From NCBI RefSeq assembly GCF_900564155.1, contig NZ_LS999839.1, forward strand, positions 521,097 through 585,096: a DNA stretch of 64,000 nucleotides, in the 5' to 3' direction. The first letter of the stretch is position 1; the number at the start of each line of letters is the position of its first letter. This DNA comes from Pedobacter schmidteae. GTDB taxonomy: Bacteria; Bacteroidota; Bacteroidia; Sphingobacteriales; Sphingobacteriaceae. Below the pieces are notes generated by a model. It ran no database searches. It was not told the DNA's origin and saw only the letters and a list, made by a program, of their open reading frames with translations. Position numbers and translations under genes: made by a program. This document shows, piece after piece, positions 63,581-64,000 of the stretch.

Positions 63581-64000
63581 TTATCTGGGTGCTGTTTCTG
63601 ATAATGGAACAGGAAGTACATATTTCGCTGCTGAAATAGTTAGTGCAGCATTGCTGCCTGCGGCAATTACCGACGTGGCTTTTGTCCGTTTATAGTAATA
63701 AAACAATTGCCCCTCGCCGTAAAATTCTTTACGGTATTCCTTCATAATCGCTGTTGAAAGCTGAGCAGGGGTGGTAGTTGATGGCAATTCCAGAATATTA
63801 CGTTTTGTCCTTAGGGTGTTGATATAACCTAAGGCAGTTGGCATATCTGCTTCGCATTCGGCAGCAATCAAATACATTTCACTCATTTTAATTAAGGGAA
63901 CTGTAAAGTTGAAATTGAAAGAAGTGTTTGAAGTTGTTTGATACTTAAAGAAAGTAGGATAAGGCTTGCCAGCTACCTTCCACACATATTGATTCCGATA
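63581..64000 (-). CDS. RagB/SusD family protein, C-terminal part (5' end outside window)
   Basis: The frame is open to the window edge, giving the last 139 residues. SusD C-terminal signatures are VPLIKMSEMYLIAAECEADM with ALGYINTLRTKRN, IMKEYRKEFYGEGQLFYYYKR and YVLPVPLSE. The partner SusC is expected just beyond 64000. It heads the visible part of the second uptake locus. Confidence 0.92.
   Translation of the reverse strand, partial: YRNQYVWKVAGKPYPTFFKYQTTSNTSFNFNFTVPLIKMSEMYLIAAECEADMPTALGYINTLRTKRNILELPSTTTPAQLSTAIMKEYRKEFYGEGQLFYYYKRTKATSVIAAGSNAALTISAAKYVLPVPLSETAPR

Overview
The window reads as a chromosomal segment of a Bacteroidota bacterium, most likely a Pedobacter-like member of the Sphingobacteriaceae. 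The basis is SusC/SusD pairs, an ECF sigma/FecR/STN-SusC regulatory cassette, a complete gldKLMN type IX secretion (T9SS) block plus sprE and gldB, an ATP synthase operon without the beta and epsilon genes, and several TAnnTTTG-type -7 promoter elements. Genes are densely packed, with only two gene-free stretches over 300 bp. No tRNA, rRNA, CRISPR array, prophage or intact insertion sequence was seen.

Layout. 1-2939 (minus): 5-oxoproline (pyroglutamate) utilisation operon pxpB-pxpC-pxpA followed by an NRAMP-related transporter cut by the window edge. 3096-3860: a small lipoprotein and a short gene that may be an IS66 remnant. 3961-11913 (minus): nutrient uptake cassette, ECF sigma factor, FecR anti-sigma, STN-containing SusC, SusD and a DUF4369/TlpA thiol reductase, with no glycoside hydrolase. 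12314-16696 (plus): ileS with an inverted HIGH motif (GIHH), a zinc-less DksA/TraR-like protein and lspA. 16780-26709: SIMPL protein, small membrane-tail protein, serS, rsmI, PH-SHOCT protein, lnt, nadE, an outer-membrane barrel, gldB and a patatin. 26698-33617 (minus): comB, gcvT, two glycosyltransferases, rnhB, an orphan ABC permease and a flippase-like membrane protein. 33662-37372: ruvC, DUF4349 lipoprotein, small membrane protein, MuiA-like protein.

37425-43249 (minus) holds the ATP synthase operon atpZ-(membrane protein)-atpB-E-F-H-A-G. 43354-50194 (plus) holds sprE/porW, a class A penicillin-binding protein and uvrC. 50366-55130 (minus) holds gldK-L-M-N, the T9SS core. 55298-58638 (minus) holds hemD, a DUF4271 protein, a two-domain universal stress protein and a YfiT-like DinB protein. 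58764-64000 (minus) is the 3' half of a second SusD-type uptake locus: SusD C-terminus, DUF4843 lipoprotein, PKD-like lipoprotein, TlpA reductase and, after its own promoter, an M16-peptidase-like protein lacking the zinc motif.

How they fit together: SprE, GldB and GldKLMN belong to the T9SS/gliding machinery, and Lnt and LspA mature the many lipoproteins encoded here. The two SusD loci import unknown substrates and each carries a periplasmic TlpA reductase. The points most worth a second look are the GIHH motif in IleRS, the NRAMP-family protein lacking the DPGN metal motif in the pxp operon, the zinc-less M16-like protein, an 11-bp-period repeat plus hairpin at 59.6 kb, two copies of a dispersed palindrome, and a structured element upstream of ileS.
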